From Pelodera strongyloides (Eukaryota; Nematoda; Chromadorea; Rhabditida; Rhabditidae), in NCBI GenBank assembly GCA_036852015.1, contig JAANDG010000041.1, forward strand, positions 310,001 through 374,000: a DNA stretch of 64,000 bases, in the 5' to 3' direction. Below the pieces are notes generated by a model. It had not been told where the DNA came from, did not search any database, and saw only the letters and a list, made by a program, of their open reading frames with translations. The stretch's first letter is position 1; every line of letters starts with the position of its first letter. Made by a program: the position numbers and the translations under genes. This document shows positions 39,501-51,700 of this stretch, piece after piece.

Positions 39501-42261
39501 ATACAGACTTTCACAAGACAAGTGCACCGAACATAAATTTAACCTAAAACTTTCACTAATTATGATGTAGAACCAGCGCATTAGACCACTCGGCCATAGG
39601 ACGCCTGTAAAAAAAATAGAGAAGTATTGGGTGGCGGCAGCGGTTAAGATATGTAACCAAAATTGCGCGGTGCGCCGCGCTTGCGCACATCTGCTATTTC
39701 CGCGCCCGCGGAAATAGCAGATGGGCGGCTCGGTGCACCCCCCCCTCTGCCCGGTGACGATGGCTGCGCTCCAAACTGCGCGGCTGGCTATGCGTGCACT
39801 CCAATTTGCGCGACTGGGCGCTCGGTGCGCTGCGTACCAGGTTTACTCGTAGGAGAATGATAAAAAGTTAATTCATTTTTGCTTCTGTTCGAGAAAGTAA
39901 ACAATGCATAAATGGGGACAACAGCTTGGTGAACAATAAGAAAGCTCAATTAACGACCTATCTTTTTCAGAAATCCCTCCCCAGTGACCAATACATTTTC
40001 CATGCAGAATTTGCCAATTACTTTCATCCCTTGAGTGATTCCCTTCCAGGTAAGAAAACATTAAAAAAAAAACATTCACCTCAAGTTCGTCCAGTAGCTG
40101 ATGAAATGGATAGCGTCAAAACTGCTACGAAAGCGGACAAGTCTCGTTTGAAATTGTAGTTGAATTCATGTGAGCAATGCCGGCATTTTACGAGCGTTTG
40201 TGAATAGTGTCAATACCGCAAGCGACCATATGAAAATGAGTACTGTGAAATTAAATAAGGGAATACCGCATAAAATACCAAGTGTTTGTTTCAGTGCCTC
40301 CTCCAGCTACATATCTCCAACTGGGTCCTTTTTCTCTTCTATTTCACAAACGAACTCTTCGTTGGTGCCTCTTTGTCATACAGAATATTACGACTGCTTT
40401 GGTGAGTTGGTGAATCATTAAAATGTCATTGCACTACCAGAATTTATAGTAAATATTGAATTCACAGTTTTAATCGAATTTTGCTAAGCATCTAAATGTT
40501 GCAGAAATATACTAAAAATAATTTGCCTAGAGACTATAATGATAAATATAGATAAACACTACGTTCACTCGTGTGGTTAACGTATGTTTCGTCAAACATT
40601 TTCCTTTCAGCAAGAAGCCGACGCTCGCTCAACGGAACCGATGCCGCAAGCAGATTTACGGGTAGACCTGCTCATGCCTAAGGTTAGTTTGTCGAGTTGT
40701 ACATATTCAAAGGTTTACAAAGAAGATGAGAAAGCTTGTATGAATATTCTACCATTATGGTTTATTTGTCTTCATATCAAGTGATCCACAACAAACCCAT
40801 TCAATCGCAATCGTGTGTTTGCAGGTGATAGTCAACCTGGCCGATTCCTCTTCCGACAACCGCCTTCCTCGAAGACTCCTTGTCTCTTTCTCCACAGTCA
40901 CACTATGCAATAATCCGTTCGATGCCTCCACTCCGCACTTTCAAAATATTTGTTCGAGTGTGGGTAATTTCTTTTTAGTTTCATAGATAATGGTGCTAAA
41001 TGTTTTACTAACATGCGAACTTCCAACATATTCTTCACATAGCTGTTCACATAGCATTCGATATACACAGGCTGTATTCTATGTGAACAGCTATGTGTTT
41101 TTCTCCACATAGCATGAGTGATGAAACGAAGGTTTGGCACTACATTGGTGATTTTTTTATGTATTCACATAAGTAACTTATTATAATTATCTCAAAGGAA
41201 GTATCTTGTTTTCTACAGTTAATATAATGCCGGCGATTATGAATCTTTTTTCAATTGCAGCTGGTCGACTATGTCACAGATACGGATTTGGATGAAGGCA
41301 AACCAATGTTCCGATCTGATTTCATTCAGATGAACAATAGAGCGACTGCAATAGGATTGAATGGTATCCAATTGAAGCTCTGCTCATATTTCTATTTATT
41401 GTGAAAGAAGTTCGATATACACATGCTATATTTTAGGTTTTCCAAAAAAATGTGGAAATGATTATCACTGGTGTTAGGGCTGGTAGATATCGAGTGCTGT
41501 GCGACAAAAATGTTGATTCTCAAATAAAAGACGTGACTTTAGAAGGAGAACAGTGGTGGTTGTGGACGTCTCCAATGTGGGTCGATACAGACCACGGAGA
41601 ACACTCCCGAACTATCCCACTTGTGTCCGATGTATCGTTTTATGGAAGCTTCTCGGTCCGCCCTGATCAGGTACCAAGACACTCTTCACGTTATGCCCTG
41701 GCGATTTTCTTTAGTACTCTCCTATTGTTTAAAATAAAGCCTGGAAAAGTAGGCAGAGGCGAAGTTCATCCTAGAATTCTGCATCATTTTTGTTTAGATC
41801 AATGCCTACATTGAACCACAGACTGCGATCAATGTTCTCTTGGACCACTTCCAATTTCTGCAGCTGACACGACTCTCAGAAGAATTGTCCGAATTTGCTG
41901 ACGTTCTTGCTGCTGATGCAAAGTTCTTTGCTGCAGGAAAAGAGGGGACTGCTGCGACTGTAATACTTCTCGCGTCGATTAACAAAGTGAGGATAACGTC
42001 AATAGTTCATAGGGGCTACTTATATGACCACAAACGATTCTTTTCTTATTCGAGCTATGAGTCTAGGTCCGAGTTCATCTTCTACTCACGCAAGGACCTC
42101 TACCGAGCCCATACGAAACGATACCAACCACGTTTAGTCAGTTTGCGGAGGACAATTTGTCAGGTACACTCATACTTAACTATCAGTTGTATTGCGGTGA
42201 CTGGTTTGCATTATACTTCAAAAGAGAGTTAATAACTTTTATTATTATTATCAACACGTAG
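33547..42261 (+). CDS. BLTP3: BLTP3/UHRF1BP1L-type bridge-like lipid transfer protein
   Basis: Members of this chorein/VPS13-like family form lipid-conducting rods at organelle contacts. Exons: 33547-33590, 35708-35807, 35916-36017, 37030-37103, 37261-37375, 37518-37628, 37738-37870, 38115-38185, 38344-38415, 38540-38702 (start uncertain), 38790-38889, 38988-39082, 39217-39374, 39971-40049, 40295-40401, 40611-40682, 40825-40959, 41261-41363, 41437-41670, 41798-41986, 42067-42261. The N-terminus MASIIKNQLVKHLSKF, then ELPPWMRIKKAHCNR and VPWTRLKTAPVEL, is the family signature; SWQLLRIEA, DLHLCDD and LEDILWVA also align in order. Oddities: exon 2 ends at GAG|GCGAGT (GC donor) and exon 19 needs one base removed from an A7 run (41444-41450). 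With that correction the protein is about 816 aa, much shorter than vertebrate members and without their C-terminal coiled coil. The last 30 residues are the least certain. Confidence 0.88.
36138..36972. mobile_element. TA-flanked palindromic MITE of Tc1/mariner type, 835 bp
   Basis: It begins CAGTGCGCGTCATAAGTATC and ends with the inverted counterpart, with TA on both outer sides (36136-36137 and 36973-36974). GTATCCGGGCACCC-like termini are typical of nematode Tc1/mariner relatives. The arms are complementary almost throughout, meeting near 36600-36660, so a transcript would fold into one long hairpin. A second copy of the GCGCGTCATAAGTAT end motif sits inside at about 36313, hinting at nested origin. 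It lies in the intron between exons 3 and 4 of the BLTP3 gene. Confidence 0.88.
39573..39605 (-). repeat. tRNA-like 5' half (SINE head or tRNA relic)
   Basis: On the minus strand this reads like the first half of a Leu/Ser-type tRNA: a 7-base acceptor strand, then TGGCCGAGTGG, which fits the RNA polymerase III A box. The expected anticodon stem and T arm do not follow, so it is not a functional tRNA. It lies in an intron of the BLTP3 gene. Confidence 0.5.
39688..39723. repeat. Perfect 17-bp hairpin with 2-base loop
   Basis: CATCTGCTATTTCCGCG (39688-39704) is matched exactly by its reverse complement at 39707-39723. The flanking 39660-39840 is a GC-rich island (GCGCGGTGCGCC-like runs) inside an AT-rich intron, probably part of an inserted element. 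Confidence 0.8.
41036..41097. repeat. Perfect 19-bp intronic inverted repeat
   Basis: CACATAGCTGTTCACATAG at 41036-41054 is exactly complementary to 41079-41097 with a 24-base loop. It lies in the BLTP3 intron before exon 41261-41363. Further CACATAG fragments nearby (41107, 41165) suggest a decayed inserted element. Confidence 0.8.
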
Positions 42262-42401
42262 CACAAATTATTAGTAATATGAGTACTTGGAATGCTTGGA
42301 CTGGTCTGAATTAGGCAACTGCAAAGTGCGTATACAGGTGCACTGAGGCTGATATGGTTCCTGTAGCTAATCAAAATACACGCGTACACTTATTAGATAC
42401 A

Positions 42402-42407
42402 AATAAA
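42402..42407 (+). terminator. Candidate polyadenylation signal of the BLTP3 gene
   Basis: AATAAA occurs here in a run of AAAT repeats, about 140 bases past the proposed stop at 42261 and before the convergent sym-1-like gene ends at 42587. It bounds how far the BLTP3 transcript can extend. Confidence 0.4.
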
Positions 42408-42586
42408 TAAATAAACAAATAACAAATAGATTTACATAAGAAAACTTGGTCTCAATTCTGAAAATGCAAAGAAGGTGTTTAATTGGGGATGATAGAGAAA
42501 AGCGCAATGAATTGAGATCAAGGGGACGCCTACAAAATGTTCATGGAAAAAGACGATTATCGATTCTTTGGATTTGTAATTATCGA

Positions 42587-45500
42587 TTAGTGAGCGGGCT
42601 GGTCAACCTGGACATTCTCAGTTGCGTCGTCTCTATCGAAGTCGATCTCGGGCTGCTGATGAGACGAGGACTTGGACTGAAATAATGGATGTAAATGAAA
42701 TGATATAGAATTTTCACATTAATAACTAGTAACTAGGTTAACATTGCTGACTCCGCTCATTCTATATTACGACATATATACAACGTTACCTTGTTGGTGC
42801 TTATCCATGGCGGCAGTGCGTTGAGCATCTTCTGTCTCTGCATCACACGTGAGGGGATTCTCCTTGTTGGTCGAGTGGTTGTTGTGGCGGTTGTGGACTC
42901 CTCCTCTTCCTCGTATTCCTGTGAATTATAAGTGAATATGTTACACTTTATAAGGGTAGTTTTATGGTTATATTGGTCGGCATGTAGTTAGTTAAAAAGG
43001 AACTTCGGTGAGATTTTACCTCTTCGGATCCCTCTTCCTCCTCCTCTTCCCCTTCTTCCTCTGCAGGAGTAGTCGAAGCAACCTCTTCAGAAGAAGCTGA
43101 CTTCTGAAATAGGAAACGCAAGTGCTTGGTGCTCAAATAATGTATTACGGTTGGATGAAACAGGAAGTGAAGTAATAAAAAATTGTAAAAAACGAACACT
43201 CTTTAGCACTGTGGGTGCAGCTTTTCCGATTTGTGCGTGGTGTCTCATGAAAGGCGAGTTGGCGTTGGGTCGGTGGGCGAGACGCCAGAAACGCTCCATG
43301 TTCACCTTAAAAGGCGATAACATTAACTTTTTTTCGAATTTTCCTTGAATCTGTCGAAAAAAATTATTCTTTTAAGCTTGGATTTTTACGCTTGGCGTTT
43401 TCACCGACCTTCCTTTTGGGCGTAGTTGTGGTTGGCTCTTCTGTGGTTGTAGTCAGAGCCTTTGTCGTCTTCCTATGCTTTTTTGTCGGGGCAGGGGTTG
43501 TCTCGGTTTCTAAAAAATCATCTCGGTGCTTCCGCAAGTCTTGTTGGTAAATCCTCAAACGAACAACAATTAATTAAGCAATGAATTGTTCTGCTCACCT
43601 TCCTGCTCGTCCTCCTCGTCAGTCTCTTCCACTTCCTCGTCTGTTCCCTCCTCGTTTCCTTGTTGTTCTCCATTCGTGTCCTCCGTCTCTTCCTCCTCTA
43701 CCTCCTCTTCCTCTTCTGGTGTGGTCTCTACGATGAGTGTGGTTGACGGCATCTCAGTGGTTGATGTTGTTTGCAGTGGCATCGGCTTATTGCAACAAGT
43801 TGGAGGCACTGGTCTGAAGTGGTTACATCTTTCGTCATGCGCTTTTAGAAAACGCATGTTTCCACGGATAATTAAAGTCGGCCAGAAGTATTTTGCGCAA
43901 GAATAATTTAATCGATTACCTGACAGCGTCCTTCGGGCACAAGTCCGGAACGTCAGACTGCCAATCACCGCGACAGACGATGTTGGCCTCCGATGTAAGG
44001 TTAACGGGCTCATTTCCAGTCATCACGTGGAAACCATCCTGACCGCATACCATCGGGTTCTCTTAAAAAAGTATGTTCGCAGCTTGGACTATATGTTTTT
44101 GTAGATCAAGGAAAGTAACGATAAAGTATCATGTTTGAACTATCCAATTTGTTGGCAACATTACTACAATGTGTTTCCCACCTTGCAGTCTCACGGTAAG
44201 ATAATCAGCGCCAGTAATAGCACCGTTTTGGAGGGAAACGATCTTGTTGAAAGAAAGGTCCAGTGTGTGCAGATTGGCCAAATGAGCGAAACTCAGTGGT
44301 TGAATGTCATGGATGTTGTTGTTTGCCAGTGAAATCTGAAACATCGGTTTTTACTTGAGGTTCTGCCTGTTACGATGTTTTAAAGATATTCTAAACTCAC
44401 AATAAGGTTTTACCTGTCTAAGGAAAGGAGCTCCTTGGAACATGTTAGGGTTCACCGAAGAGATGCAGTTGTAAGGCAACCAGAGGAGGAGAAGAGGTGT
44501 GCCGGAAAAGGCGCCCGGGGCAACTTCTCTGATATGGTTCGACTCCAAATTCATATGCTGCAGACTCTCCATGTTGGCGAAAGTGTCAACAGTGATCTCG
44601 TCGATTTCGTTGAATGAAAGGTCAATAACCTAAACTGGCACATAATTGAATACGTTTTAGAATCTGCACAACAAATTTAATATTGTTAATTAGATAATTA
44701 ACATTGGTAAATAAATCTCAATTGACAGTACAGTTAGAAGTGACTCAAGTATTAATGTCTTACCTGAGCTTGCTTGAACTGTGCCATCGTTCCGGCTTCG
44801 AATCCTCTGATCACATTCTCTGCCAAGTAGAGATAGCGGAGATTGGGAGTGTTGACAATTGCCTCCTTGTCAATTGTCGAGATGTTGTTTCCAGTTAATG
44901 TGAGCATCGAAAGGGAAGTCAGGTTGGTCATAGACTTGGGTCCAATCGTTTGAATCTGAAGTAATGTAAATTACCTTTTTACGTTATTCAATCCATGTTC
45001 ATTATTAAATCAATGTAAGTCTATGGACTGATGTTCTTCAAATACGGCTACTATGAACTGTTTAGGCATGATTGCAGCTGTTTTTCCCACTAATTTCGTT
45101 TCTCGTTATCGCATACATTGGAGTCTTTCTATCGCAAAGTCAATCCAATTCTCTCTCGCCACAAAATATGTGGGTCGAACCCGTGTTTGATTGTTCCACT
45201 TTTTTTTCTCGTGCAAATGTCTTTTCACTTTGGTTTTGATCGCGGTCCGATAGGAAATGCCGTATGTTCTGAACTGCGAATTGGCTGATCTAGTTTCAGT
45301 TACATGATCTATCTATCTACAAGATACCTTCGAAAATAGTTAGGTTACCGAAAAAGAGCCTAGTCTTTGTGCTCCTTCGTTCTTTTTTTGTCATGCAGAG
45401 GTAATTATGCATGCGAGCGTGACCCTTACAGGGATCATAATTAAATGCGTATTAAATAGCTCAGCGGGGTGTGCCGTTAACTCGGATTACACGGGATGCC

Positions 45501-47192
45501 AGATAACAATACAGTGCATAGGAGGATTATTCAAATTGACGCAGGAACTCAAAGAGGCTCACATTAGAAATGGAGGGAATGAAGTTTGACGTAATGCTCA
45601 CAAGAATCAAATATGCATTAATCCTGTTGCGTTGTGCGGATTATCCTACCTAGTTACGCCTTATTTTCAACTTGTGCTTACGTTGTTGTACTTGAGGTGA
45701 AGGGCAATAAGTCTACTCATATCTTGCACAGCCTCTCCGGGGAATTGTTCCAGACAGTTACTGTCCAGGATCAGGTCTTGAAGAGTCATTTTCACCGAAT
45801 CAAAGACTCCTGCTCCAACATGGCAGATCTGAAAAGTTTGAACCATACCGTTTTTTTTTTTCAAGGTAATAACATTAGAATGAGGGAATTTCCAAATAAA
45901 CAGAGGATGGGACAATTAAGAGATGTAAGGTGCATATTTACCTGATTGCAAGCCAGGTTCACATCGATAAGCGCGCTGTTGTTAGAAAACAATGGCTCGG
46001 TTAGGTTTCCGATCTTATTGCACCTTAGGTTGAGCACGTTAAGGCTGCGAAGGCCCGAGAGAGCCTCAGTTGGTACCTGGAATAGTATTCTTTAGAATTT
46101 GGGTGCCTTTCACATTGAGCCACTATTCAAAATACATGGAACCAGGATTAACGTCGGAGATACCACATTTCGAAAGTTACAATAACTACTTCAAAACTGG
46201 GCTAATCTCGCTCTCGAAGTTACAATTTTCACGCAGTAGTCCCAAAAATCCGGTGTTTACGACTCTCTCGTTGCTTAATATTTTGTTGAAAAGTCCCACA
46301 ATCTCAGTTTCTTATTAAAAATTTAGGATATGATTAAATCTCTCAACATTAGCGCAACAACAAATTGCGGTTTATGGGTTACTTATTCGCGTATGACGCG
46401 AATTGACCTTGACTTTTAGTAACGCTAACTTTGTGGGAGATATACGTAAAGATAAACTTACTTTCTAGGAACTCGACAGCCATACTTATACTAGCAGATA
46501 ATTTTAACTTTTGCTGTTGAGGGAAAACCAGAAATTCTAAAAAATTGTTAATTAACAATAAGAATGGGAAATGAATCCATACCTCAGTAAGCCGATTCTG
46601 CTGCATGGACAACTCCACCATAACAGTTTCGAGACCAGCGAAGGCATCAGGATGAAGTGCCTTGATTCTATTCTTGTCGAGAACCAACTTCTTGATGCGC
46701 AAGTTTTTGAAAGCGCGGGCCCCGATCTATAACAAATTAACAAATTAACGAATTCATAACAAATTATTTTACCAAAAAAAAGCGGAACATTTTCACTTAA
46801 CACAAATATTTTTTAAATTTGAAATAAAGAAAAAGGGGATAATTTGTATCAAGTGAGTGATCGCAGTTATTTGTTGAAAAGCTCAGCTCACCTCAACAAT
46901 ATTGGCACTTTCGAGTGTCAGCTCCCTGATTTCAACGTGGGTGGTCTTCAATTTCTCGACAACTGCAGTGCTGGCAGGTCCAGAGCACTTGATTACAGCG
47001 CCATCGATAAAATCAGCGCACGAGCAAGCAGTCTGGTTCTAAACGAATAGGGAACTGTAGAGGAAACAAGCATAAACTGTAAGAATAGGCGAAATCATAT
47101 ACGACGACAATAAAACTCACCTTAAAATAATCGGGGCAGAAACATTGTGCCCCAGCGGCAAGAAACAGTAGTGCTGCTATTCTCCACAACAT
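42587..47192 (-). CDS. sym-1: Secreted leucine-rich-repeat protein, SYM-1-like
   Basis: SYM-1 and its relatives are apical extracellular-matrix LRR proteins needed to keep the cuticle and muscle attachment sound during embryo elongation. Exons (minus): 47192-47121, 47038-46892, 46726-46583, 46076-45942, 45828-45682, 44955-44764, 44629-44414, 44335-44182, 44061-43920, 43813-43599, 43509-43409, 43305-43198, 43103-43020, 42918-42790, 42676-42587; 691 aa. It opens with a signal peptide (MLWRIAALLFLAAGAQC), then a Cys-bearing cap, an LRR array (from about residue 50 to 400; for example LDLSFNKIVSL), and a Cys-rich LRR C-cap (ENPMVCGQDG). The rest is a Thr- and Glu-rich tail, with a long acidic run coded at 43600-43740. 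No membrane span follows, which fits secretion and separates it from its two neighbours. Convergent with the BLTP3 gene, 326 bp apart. Confidence 0.88.
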
Positions 47193-47840
47193 CGTCGAGG
47201 TCGGATGTTTATGGTCTTACCGGGTCCTGCAGCTATGATAGGAGTACAAGGGTGAGAGGTTAAGGGATCAAGTCCGGGTAGCGGGGGCGGGGAAGGAGAC
47301 ACCGGGTGAATGGAGGCACGGGAACGGGTCAAGGTCCCTCCCGCCGACACCTTGGCTGCCCCCGCCTTCCCAGAGAGAAGCTGTCTATTTGGAATAGTCA
47401 GAAAGCCGTTTTTCTTGGGGACCTAGGAATTTATGGAGTTAAACGAGTGCATTGATGTTGTATGTTCGCAAATTAATTGTTCGCACAAGTGTTTCTGCTC
47501 TAGCTATTGGATGTATATTTTATTACATCCTCAACCATGTTTAAATATGGCATGACTTTGCTTTGTAAGACAGTAACTGTCCTATATTACCGGTCAGATT
47601 TTATTCACAGTTGGGTATGCAAGGCTCTCACAACCCGGCTTTCACAGTCCGCCAGAGTAATGTCACTATTAACATTTGGACTTAACGATATGACTTTCAG
47701 GTCAGCATGCAAATATAAATTGAGTAACATCAATAGAACCCCAGAAAAGTTGGTAAGAAGTTTCATTGAGTAAATTAAGAACAAGTTTAGTTCTTATATT
47801 TGTGTTACATAACGCTCTGACATATCTTTGCTCGCTTTAG

Positions 47841-48210
47841 TCGTGTCTTTGCCAGTCGCTGGGCAAAAAAATATGTGCTTGACCCTATACACATTCCTTT
47901 GATGCCCTGTTTCTTCTCAGGGATTAATAAAAATATCTGCAAAGGGAAAAAGATCGAGACTTATGCGGGACCAAAAGTGAAACGCTTTTTGACACAGTTT
48001 CTGCCCATTCCTGCATTATCAGACATATCGATAGGCCTAATTGACCTCAATGATTATGATCGTTTAGCACGGTTTGTTACGCAGCCAGGAATACGCTTCA
48101 CATCACAGCTTGAACTTCGATACAAATTTTTGAATTCGACGTTTGAAGTTTATAAACCTGAGGTTCGTAGAGGCTTTAAGTGTGTCAGGCACATGAAATA
48201 CTCCCGGTGA
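47841..48210 (+). CDS. Possible terminal exon of an unrecognised gene
   Basis: An acceptor-like CTCGCTTTAG at 47831-47840 is followed by a frame open for 122 codons, with gene-like composition (SRWAKKYVLDPIHIP, YAGPKVKRFLTQFLPIP), ending RHMKYSR before TGA. AATAAA occurs about 200 bases on. Upstream, 47600-47770 offers open sequence and a strong donor (TTG|GTAAGA near 47755), but its phase does not fit this exon, so I cannot build the gene. It may be a decayed gene or a nested plus-strand gene in the gap between two LRR genes. Confidence 0.3.
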
Positions 48211-48792
48211 GGCACTCTTGCCACGTAAATGAATATGTTTTATACATTATTAAGCAAAACCCCGGTCTCGTTTGCAATGTACAGTACAGCATGACTCTTA
48301 TAATGTGCTGTGATTTCTAAATAATCCCGTTCAAATTCGCACTCAGCAGGAAAAACGCAACCAACGAGCACCAAATATTTTATTTTCGATTTTCATAGAT
48401 ATCAAAACACGAATAAAATAAAAAAATAAATAAGAAAGAAAGAAAGAAAATACTCGCATTGTGCATAGAGGACACTATGTATATTGGAATGTATGAATAT
48501 CCATTATTAAGTTCGGAAATATAGGTAGATCATTGAGCGATTGAAGTATCATATTGAATAGATACGTAATTGGAACATATTGTTTTCAAAAACAGCATTA
48601 ATATATAATTGGAATTCATAGTTAAGTCTAAGAATTACACATTAGATGCACCATGCAACGAAGAAATGGGTAAATACAAATATGCATTTCCTCATTGTTA
48701 GTAAAGAAAAACTAATCAGATCATTTTCCTAACACCGCGTATTTCACTGAAGCAAGATATTATCACCTCTTATTAATATTAAATAACAATGC

Positions 48793-51700
48793 TTATTTAT
48801 AATAGTGAGAGTAAGCGGGTCCGGGTGTGTAGATCCATGGTTGCGCATTTTCTTCGTGACGAGATAGCGACATAGTCCTGAAACGTGACGGTGGTTAACT
48901 AATTGAAAATCAATGTGAAGAGCAGCTGGTAGTAGGCAAGTTGTTATATAATAGGGTACATCCACTCGTTTTCTATCCATGAACCGTAAACCGTACCAAA
49001 TTCCCCTGCGGTGGGTATTTGTAGTTCCTACTCCCACGTGAACTTTATCACCTTCCCTCTGCTTTCATTTTCGTCTTCTCCCATTATTTAACAAGTCTCT
49101 ATTCCCTGGTTCACTAGGTCGTTCGGGGGAATTGAGTGTCATTTAGTGACATTGACACCATCTTCACGGTAATTTTCTTATCATTTATTGCTAGCGATGG
49201 AACAAAGTATCGGAATAACTGTGCGACATGAAGTTGACAACATGCAGGCAATGTGTATGTCTAAAACAGCTCCGGGCAGAGAGCATTCCTATACTTTTCA
49301 ATGTTTCTTTCTAGATATGAATTATAACTTATTCATTATGCGGGGATAATTCTAATATTTAATCAGTGTTCCTCACCTGTTTCTATCCATTGTCCCGTAT
49401 ATCATATTCATTTGAGCAGTCTGTGCTGCTACATAAGCATTCGTTCTAGCCGTCGTACTGTCACTGCAGGAAGAGCTCAACCTGCAACGTGGTTTAGTTC
49501 ACCACGAAATTCTATTACGGTGCCTAGAATGCGAATCAATGACTGAGTCTCAGAAACTATCCTCACCTGTGCAATGTCCTGTGCCTGGCTACACACAATC
49601 CGATGAAGACAGAAATTAGAACAATGGCAACTGTAGATAGGCACACAACAATTATTGTCGTTGGAGTAGCCATTTTCGCCAAGTTAGAAGACCTGAAATG
49701 GGGTATCTTCGGATAGTCATTGGTATCTCTTTTAGCATAGTGAAACTTACGCTTTTCCTAATTGCCACTACTCCCATGTATCTATGGTCAAAACGCGTAC
49801 TAATTGTTTCATTTAATCACCTGTTTCCATCCGCATCGTAGGGCGCTTCAGCAGCAACCTCATTTGGTTCGTTGGTCCGGGCTTCAAGTTTAAACTCCTC
49901 GAATCTGAGAAAATTCATTGATAAAGAGAAGATCTCCTCTTTGCGATTAGGCTCTTCAATATGTTTATTCGCCTGTATTCCGCCCTCCGTATGTGGGCTC
50001 ACGTATTGTGCCACTCTTGTGGCTGTCGTGCCTACTTGTTAACTCACTTTTCATCTTCAATCTTGTTCGCCGCAACTTCCGAACTTGTTGGGATATGCCT
50101 GGCTGGTGCAACAACTATTGAGGGCGGCAATGTTGGTTGAGGCTTGTTTGCTGTTTCGTTCGACTCGCTTGGGCGATTGCTAACTCTGCCAGCCTAAACT
50201 CGGTAACTTTAGGAACAACAGTTTTCTGTTTAGTTGGCTATCTCGTCGATTCCACGTGTGATTGTAAAAACGAAAAATAATATTCACCGCGCTCTATATT
50301 CTAACTCCTTACCTTCGACATAATCGGTCCTCTCTTCAAGAAGGGCACTGGGAAGGGGTGAATGATATTCGGATTGTCCGCAATGTCGGTGTATACTCGA
50401 GGGCCCAGTGTTGATGTCCTCATCGCTGTGTTTTGATTGGGGTTTGATGGAGCTCCAACTGATGGAGCATCTCCTCTAGCTGGGAGAATTGGAGCAAGAC
50501 GGATCTAAAATGGTCTGCGTTTGAAATTTCTTTCGAAGCATTGGGCATTAATTACAGGACAGAAAAACAATGGCCTTACCGGGTTCTCATGACTCGCTCT
50601 AGGCATGTCTGTGGTTTCAACCTTCGATTCTTCATTGTTATTATCGGCACCGTCTTCCGTTTCCGTTTCTGTTTCCGTTCCCTCTTCAGTATCTTCCTCT
50701 TCTTCTTCCTCACTTGCTGTTTCTATATTTACTCGGTGAGCGATGTCACTTCCGGTCAGACCTGAATTAGACGCTTACTTCTTAGTCCAATTTTTAACAA
50801 TCTACGGAAAATTTTATACAACTTGTTGTGGGTTGCATATGGTTAGCGTTTATAAATATCCACTGATCGGCGTACCTCCTCTACTCCTGGTGATTGACCT
50901 ACTACCCGAGGTTGATTCTGTGGGTGCATTTACTGGCCGAACTGGTATCAAATCTCCTCCGGGCATGGCCTTGGCAAGTGGTATCTAAAATTCACGTCTG
51001 AATAGTCAGTCTAACCGACTCTTTATTCTCGATTATTTTTGCTGTTTACTGACAATAATTGTGAAATAAATTGATACCCTCGAGGAAGGAGTAAGTCCCT
51101 CAGTTTCTGTTGCTTCTTGGTCAATTTTGGAGATGTGGACAGGTCTAAATTTCGATATTTCACCCTTAGTCAATTCAACTCAATTCAAACAGGGTGTACA
51201 TTAGTTTGCGATTCACTTCACTCACCTGATTGATAGTTGATGGCTGTTGTCCTGTTTGAAGGGACTTGGTTCGTCTGGTTGTTCTGTTGTCGTGCTGACC
51301 ACATGAGGTCCCTTAGGACGTGGTGTTCCCCCACATATTATATCCTCGCTATTGGGGATGTAGATGCCCGCCCCGTCTTGCAGCATATGAATCTTCTCCG
51401 TGCACACCAATGGGTTCTCTGAAAATGTGCCGCTTTTTCTGTGGGTGATTGGTATCGTGTATTCTCGGAGCATAGACGCCAGACAGGCCATTCTATTTTA
51501 TTTAGCCGTACGAATAGAACAACCTGTAATATCGTATGAATTACCTTGTAGAAGAACTGTACCAACTCGTCTGTTGAATGCGGCGTACGGTGTCCGGATG
51601 ATTTTGTTCTTGCTCAAGTCGATCAACAATAAATTAAGCTGTGCCATGAAAGTTGAAGGGGGTAACTCAGCGATTTCGTTCTGCAAATGGACGACATTCA

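Noticed and set aside
43586..43906. Plus-strand serine-rich frame of 106 codons
   Set aside because: It is the antisense shadow of the Glu-rich exon of the SYM-1-like gene (GAG/GAA codons read as Ser codons on the other strand).
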